64,000 nt of DNA from JAWPMT01 sp965601475 (GTDB taxonomy: Bacteria; Bacteroidota; Bacteroidia; Cytophagales; Cyclobacteriaceae), in contig OZ271832.1 of NCBI GenBank assembly GCA_965601475.1, positions 2,728,001 through 2,792,000 on the forward strand. The letters are read 5' to 3'. Position numbers and translations under genes: made by a program. Shown here piece by piece: positions 60,186 through 64,000 of this stretch. Numbering within the stretch: the first letter of the stretch is position 1; each line of letters starts with the position of its first letter. Below the pieces are notes generated by a model. That model was not told the DNA's origin. It ran no database searches and worked only from the letters and a program-made list of their open reading frames with translations.

Positions 60186-61507
60186 CTTTCAATAAATATC
60201 CTCACACGTTTGATTCGCTTTTGATCAACCGCAACAATGGTAAACAGGAAGTTGCTGTATCGGATCTTTTCACCAGCCTTCGGCAGTTTTCGGTTGATTT
60301 CCAAAATGAGTCCACCTAGGGACTCGCTTTCTCCCTTTACCTCATCGAAAAAATCCGAATCTATTTGCAGGACTTTGCAGAAGTCGTTCAGTGATGTTTT
60401 CCCCTCGAAGACGAACGTGTTGTTGTCCAGCTTGTTGTAGGTCACATCACTATCCTCATCAAATTCATCATTGATCTCCCCTACGATCTCCTCAATGATG
60501 TCCTCAAGGGTGATCAGGCCTTCGGTTCCACCGTATTCATCCACAACGATGGACATATGCACCTGTTTCTCTTGAAAGTCTTTGAAGAGGTCGTCAATCT
60601 TTTTGCTCTCCGGTACGAAAAACACAGGACGCAGTAACGTCTGCCACTCGAAGTCTTCATCCTCATCCAAGTGTGGTAGCAGGTCTTTGATATACAGAAT
60701 ACCCTCAATTTTATCAATGGTTTCTGTGTAAATCGGGATCCGGGAGTAGCCGGTTTTATTGACTTGATCCATCAGTTCGTGAAAGTCTGTCTCCATCTCC
60801 AGCGCCATGATATCCACTCGCGACTTCATCACCTGCTTCACAGATAGTGTCCCGAAGTTGACGATACCTTTCAAGATCCCACGCTCCTCTTCCGAAGCCT
60901 CTTCTACAGTCGTGATTTCAAGCGCTTGATTGAGTTCTTCCACGGAAAGGTTGTTCCCTCTCTTCTGGATCCGCTTTTCGACGACAGCACTGATGGACAT
61001 GAGGAACCACGACACGGGCCTAAATACTTTCGACCCGACGAAGAGTAAAGGGGCTGTCATACGGGCAAAATCGAAGCTTCTGGACGCTGCGAAAACTTTT
61101 GGTATGATCTCACCAAAGAAAATAATGAAGACGGTGATCACAGAGGTGAGGATAAGCAATGCAAGCCCCGTAGCGTTCTTGTCACCAACAATTCTCCACG
61201 TGACGAATGCTGATATGGTCACGATCAGGATATTGACCAGGTTGTTGATGATCAGGATAGTGGCCAGAAGTTCCCTTGGCTCAACCATCAATGAGATCAA
61301 TTTCTTGTCTCTGGGTTGCTCGGAGTTTTTTAAGCGATCCAGTTCGTCATTGGTCAAAGAAAAGAAAGCTACTTCTGAGCCTGAAACCAACCCGGATATA
61401 CCTAGCAATATCACCAATAGGATTCCGTTTAGGACAAAGAAAGATACAGGTCCCCCGGAGAGTGCTAGTAGTACCGAGGGGTAAGGGTCATCCAGAGATG
61501 TTTCCAA
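60182..61507 (-). CDS. gldE: Gliding motility-associated protein GldE (CNNM/CorC family)
   Basis: This 441-residue protein has an N-terminal CNNM/DUF21 membrane domain (three to four helices; ISGLVSGSEVAFFSLTNDEL), paired CBS domains (about 215-340, with MKSRVDIMALEME and HMSIVVDEYGGTEGLITLED) and a C-terminal CorC/HlyC transporter-associated domain. Relatives move Mg2+ or Co2+; in Bacteroidota the gene is gldE, partner of gldD. The TTG start lies 21 bp after ssb. Confidence 0.9.
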   Translation of the reverse strand: METSLDDPYPSVLLALSGGPVSFFVLNGILLVILLGISGLVSGSEVAFFSLTNDELDRLKNSEQPRDKKLISLMVEPRELLATILIINNLVNILIVTISAFVTWRIVGDKNATGLALLILTSVITVFIIFFGEIIPKVFAASRSFDFARMTAPLLFVGSKVFRPVSWFLMSISAVVEKRIQKRGNNLSVEELNQALEITTVEEASEEERGILKGIVNFGTLSVKQVMKSRVDIMALEMETDFHELMDQVNKTGYSRIPIYTETIDKIEGILYIKDLLPHLDEDEDFEWQTLLRPVFFVPESKKIDDLFKDFQEKQVHMSIVVDEYGGTEGLITLEDIIEEIVGEINDEFDEDSDVTYNKLDNNTFVFEGKTSLNDFCKVLQIDSDFFDEVKGESESLGGLILEINRKLPKAGEKIRYSNFLFTIVAVDQKRIKRVRIFIER

Positions 61508-61528
61508 TGATTGGTTTTTAGGTGAAAC

Positions 61529-61969
61529 TTAGAACGGAAGGTCGTCTGAAACGTCACTACCCGTATTGCTGGTGTTTTGATGACCAGCAAAATCCTGTTC
61601 ACTTGGCATGGGGGGTTGGCTGCTGCCGCCGCCCTGTCCACCACCACCTAGCATATTCATGTTGTCACCAACGATTTCAGTGGTATAGCGTGTGACTCCA
61701 TCTTTATCCCAAGATCTCGTGCGAAGTTTACCTTCGACGTAAACTTGATCCCCTTTCTTCAGGTATTTTTCTGCGACTTCTGCCAGTCCGCGCCACAACA
61801 CAATATTATGCCATTCGGTACTCTCACGTCTCTCCCCGGTATTTCGGTCTTTGTAGGTTTCAGAAGTTGCCACAGGAAATGAAGCCACAGCCACTCCTGA
61901 ATCAAGGTGCCTCACTTCAGGGTCTTTCCCCAATCGTCCAACAATAATTGCTTTGTTTACACCTGCCAT
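61529..61969 (-). CDS. ssb: Single-stranded DNA-binding protein SSB
   Basis: The 146-residue protein has an OB fold (VNKAIIVGRLGKDPEVRHL, ESTEWHNIVLWRGLAEVAEK, VYVEGKLRTRSWDKDG), a Gly/Gln-rich linker and the acidic tip DVSDDLPF used for partner recruitment. It covers ssDNA in replication and repair. It is located 13 bp after mutY in the same operon. Confidence 0.95.
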   Translation of the reverse strand: MAGVNKAIIVGRLGKDPEVRHLDSGVAVASFPVATSETYKDRNTGERRESTEWHNIVLWRGLAEVAEKYLKKGDQVYVEGKLRTRSWDKDGVTRYTTEIVGDNMNMLGGGGQGGGSSQPPMPSEQDFAGHQNTSNTGSDVSDDLPF

Positions 61970-61982
61970 ATATTTAAATGTA

Positions 61983-63038
61983 CTAAAAAGTGCTAAGATA
62001 ATTTACGACCAATTTTGGTTTTGGTAAATTTACAATTTGCTCACGTGAGAAAGGAAAGAGCTCGTTCTTTCGTAGTGCATCCAAGAATTTTTCCTCGGCG
62101 GCAAAGGTAATACGATAAAACACTGACTCAATACGCTGGTGAGTAAGGATATGCCGAATGGGCTGAGAAGCTTCAATACTGGACACACCTGTCATAGGGC
62201 CCAATAGCTCTGGAGTAAATGAGGGTCCTTCGTGTAATAGGAATTCATACAACCCCTGCCAAATATCTTTCTTATCCCTGACACGCATGCCCAGTTTGTC
62301 CTCAAACTCGAAGACGACATAGTGGAAATGGCGTGTTCTCACCTTGATCTTTTTGCTTTTTACAGGGTAGAGCGATTGTTCTCCCAGTGATCGGGATGAA
62401 CAGGATTGGACAATGGGGCAAACTTCGCACCTGGGCGATTTCGGTGTACATATGGTAGCCCCCAGTTCCATGAGGGCCTGGTTGAAATCACCAGGCTGCT
62501 CTACGTCGATCAGTGGCTCCAACAACGACAGGAATACCTGGCGGGCCCCCGCATCGGCGATATCCTGCTTAACCGTGAATACCCTGGAGATTACTCTATA
62601 TACATTTCCATCAATGGTGGGTCTGGCCTCACTGAAAGCGATAGAGGCGATTGCCGCGGCGGTGTATGGACCAATACCTGGCAATTTCAACAGCTGGTCA
62701 TAGGTATTGGGAAAGTTGCCATCCAGATCCCTTGAAATGATTTTGGCTGTTCTATGCAAATTTCGGGCTCTACTATAGTAACCTAGCCCCTGCCAGACCC
62801 TTAAAACCAGTGACTCTTCGGCTGCGGCCAGGTCGTGAATGGTGGGGAAGTGTTCGGTAAACGCATGATAGTAAGGTAGACCCTGATTGACCCTGGTTTG
62901 CTGCAGGATGATCTCCGACAACCAGATATGATATGGATCACCGCTATCGCGCCAAGGTAGTTGGCGCTTTTCTCTTGAGTACCAGTCTATTAGAATATTG
63001 GCGAAACTGTTGGCTTCTTTACCCGGTTCTTGTTTCAA
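61983..63038 (-). CDS. mutY: A/G-specific adenine glycosylase MutY
   Basis: This 351-residue protein has a helix-hairpin-helix glycosylase domain (catalytic Glu in SEIILQQTRVNQ, HhH LLKLPGIGPYTAAAIAS, catalytic Asp in TIDGNVYRV). The [4Fe-4S] cluster loop is Cys-x6-Cys-x2-Cys-x5-Cys (CTPKSPRCEVCPIVQSC). A C-terminal NUDIX-like domain reads 8-oxoG. It removes A paired with 8-oxoG. The start is TTG 63038. It heads the operon and is divergent from the HU-like gene over a shared promoter palindrome. Confidence 0.94.
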   Translation of the reverse strand: MKQEPGKEANSFANILIDWYSREKRQLPWRDSGDPYHIWLSEIILQQTRVNQGLPYYHAFTEHFPTIHDLAAAEESLVLRVWQGLGYYSRARNLHRTAKIISRDLDGNFPNTYDQLLKLPGIGPYTAAAIASIAFSEARPTIDGNVYRVISRVFTVKQDIADAGARQVFLSLLEPLIDVEQPGDFNQALMELGATICTPKSPRCEVCPIVQSCSSRSLGEQSLYPVKSKKIKVRTRHFHYVVFEFEDKLGMRVRDKKDIWQGLYEFLLHEGPSFTPELLGPMTGVSSIEASQPIRHILTHQRIESVFYRITFAAEEKFLDALRKNELFPFSREQIVNLPKPKLVVNYLSTF

Positions 63039-63069
63039 ATTTCTAGTATGCCTTTTTATTGTGGGGCCT

Positions 63070-63083
63070 CAAAACTAATTTTG
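63070..63083. promoter_or_regulatory. Overlapping divergent -7 boxes between mutY and the HU-like gene
   Basis: The sequence CAAAACTAATTTTG contains TAATTTTG (+, 63076-63083) and TAGTTTTG (-, 63077-63070). Both match TANNTTTG, and they share the central TA. Polymerase could occupy only one direction at a time. Confidence 0.4.
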
Positions 63084-63118
63084 GCTCGCAAAATTTTGAA
63101 ACGGAAAACCAAGACGTA

Positions 63119-63421
63119 GTGACAAAAGCGGACGTAATCACAGAAATCTCTGAAAAAACAGGAATCGACAAAGCCGATGTGCAAGTAACAGTGGAGGCGT
63201 TCTTTTCTGTGGTGAAGAATTCAATGGCAGAAGGTGAGAACATATATGTGCGGGGTTTTGGCAGCTTTGTTAACAAAAGGAGAGCCAAGAAAATCGCTAG
63301 AAACATTTCGAAGAATACGGCTATGGTGATCGAGGAACACTACGTACCAAGCTTCAAACCTTCGAAAATGTTCATCGACAAAATCAAAAACAGTACCAAG
63401 CTCAAGCCTAAGAGCTGGTAA
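63119..63421 (+). CDS. HU/IHF family DNA-binding protein
   Basis: The protein is 100 residues from GTG 63119, which matches the usual HU start (TKADVITEISEKTGIDKADV). The fold landmarks GENIYVRGFGSFVNKRRAKK (beta arms with FGSF) and NPKTGE-position RNISKNTAM follow, and the intercalating-tip region is degenerate. A basic tail (KIKNSTKLKPKSW) extends it. It bends DNA and shapes the nucleoid. The longer frame from 63059 overlaps the promoter and is rejected. Its stop overlaps the next ATG by one base (TAATG). Confidence 0.88.
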   Translation: MTKADVITEISEKTGIDKADVQVTVEAFFSVVKNSMAEGENIYVRGFGSFVNKRRAKKIARNISKNTAMVIEEHYVPSFKPSKMFIDKIKNSTKLKPKSW

Positions 63422-64000
63422 TGGGTCGGCCACAGTTGCTGACCGCACTTTTGGCCTTAGTGCTGGTAGGCATTATCTATCATTTACCGAGGGTCGTTGT
63501 AGAAAACGAAACTACCGCAGAAGTGGCATCGCATGATTTCACAATATCTCAGGCAGATGCCACTGCCATGATTTCCCTCAAGCAGGGCCTGGACGACCCT
63601 GTTACAGAAAAAAGCAATAACTTTGCGGACTCTTTAGCAAGATACTATCTGAAATATGGTCTGCTGGATAGTGCTCAGCTCATGGCAGATAGAATTTTGG
63701 CGGGAGAAAGTTCTTTAAGCAATACGAAGCGGGTTATTGGTATTTTGTACCCGGTGTTCGAGCGATCCTTGAATAATCAAGAGGCCATCAAAGTGGCTAC
63801 AAAGCTCAGACCAATGCTGGAAGAAGTGTTGGCGGCGGAGCCTCAAAACGCGGACCTCAAAGTCAAGCTGGCAATGACCCTTGTGACGTCTGAAAACCCA
63901 ATGACCGGGATCAACTTGTTGCGCGAGGTTGTTGCAGTGGATTCGCTAAATCGCGAGGCGCTCATTAACCTTGGTTTGTTGTCGATTCGATCGGGTCAGT
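63421..64000 (+). CDS. TPR-type membrane-anchored protein, cut by the window end
   Basis: The frame starts at ATG 63421, one base overlapping the HU stop, and is open to the last base (193 codons visible). The N-terminus is a single hydrophobic anchor (LLTALLALVLVGIIYHL). The remainder has TPR-like helical pairs, for example AEPQNADLKVKLAMTLV and SLNREALINLGLLSIRSGQ. Bacteroidota genomes commonly place such a gene between an HU-like gene and rng (RNase E/G), which I would expect just outside the window. Confidence 0.72.
   Translation, partial: MGRPQLLTALLALVLVGIIYHLPRVVVENETTAEVASHDFTISQADATAMISLKQGLDDPVTEKSNNFADSLARYYLKYGLLDSAQLMADRILAGESSLSNTKRVIGILYPVFERSLNNQEAIKVATKLRPMLEEVLAAEPQNADLKVKLAMTLVTSENPMTGINLLREVVAVDSLNREALINLGLLSIRSGQ

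Noticed and set aside
63059..63118. Longer start for the HU-like protein
   Set aside because: The extension covers a promoter -7 box, and the family starts at TKADVITEI.
1..64000. tRNA, rRNA, CRISPR arrays, insertion sequences
   Set aside because: No cloverleaf-like sequence, rRNA core sequence, regularly spaced direct repeat or transposase frame was recognised by eye; a covariance-model scan could still find a divergent one.

Overview
The window looks like a chromosomal segment of a Bacteroidota bacterium, probably of the class Cytophagia. The grounds are gliding-motility lipoproteins (gldD, gldE, gldJ), Bacteroidota-specific families (DUF4175, DUF4301, a DUF6702-like gene), several TTG-N18-21-TANNTTTG promoters, few recognisable Shine-Dalgarno sequences and frequent TTG or GTG starts. 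No phage, insertion sequence, CRISPR array, rRNA or tRNA was recognised. Family names come from recognising motifs in the translated sequence; no database search was run.

Layout. 1-3.1 kb: end of a beta-helix surface protein, a GT39-type glycosyltransferase, and yjbQ head-to-head with it. 3.3-7.6 kb: a secreted protein of strictly periodic 34-residue repeats, then three overlapping genes: a LytS-type sensor kinase, a second kinase-like protein that has lost the catalytic His and Asn, and a LytTR response regulator. 7.8-12.5 kb: Na+/Ca2+ exchanger, Rieske protein, class V aminotransferase, three small genes of 34-56 codons, and NADP-type glutamate dehydrogenase. 12.5-17.7 kb: CASTOR/POLLUX-like channel, a TAXI-type binding protein anchored by a C-terminal membrane helix, a methyltransferase and a LuxR-type regulator. 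17.7-22.7 kb: a highly structured non-coding stretch, then a marR-fadN-fadA fatty-acid oxidation operon with a palindromic operator in its promoter.

22.7-34.6 kb: a TPR protein, then an AT-rich stretch with a cluster of DnaA-box-like sequences (candidate oriC), then a seven-gene leftward operon (conserved protein, DUF4175, RsbW-like ATPase, ybeY, mnmG, methyltransferase, Ig-like lipoprotein). Two 16-bp parS-type palindromes flank the ybeY/mnmG junction. From about 24.6 to 29 kb the + strand is strikingly G-rich over C. 34.6-47.2 kb: gldJ, mfd, S1/P1 nuclease, thioredoxin, TerB-like protein, DUF4301, a large zinc metalloprotease and a 2H phosphoesterase. 47.2-57.5 kb: HupE-like and M1 peptidase pair, K+ channel, several envelope proteins, Hsp20, a Crp/Fnr regulator and a DinB-like protein. 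57.5-64 kb: the leftward operon mutY-ssb-gldE-gldD-recG and, divergently, an HU/IHF-like gene followed by a TPR gene cut by the window edge.

Themes. The 24-30 kb section has marks of an origin/segregation region. Envelope and motility lipoproteins share operons with DNA repair genes. Convergent genes are packed extremely tightly: 12 of 15 tail-to-tail pairs overlap or lie within 6 bp.
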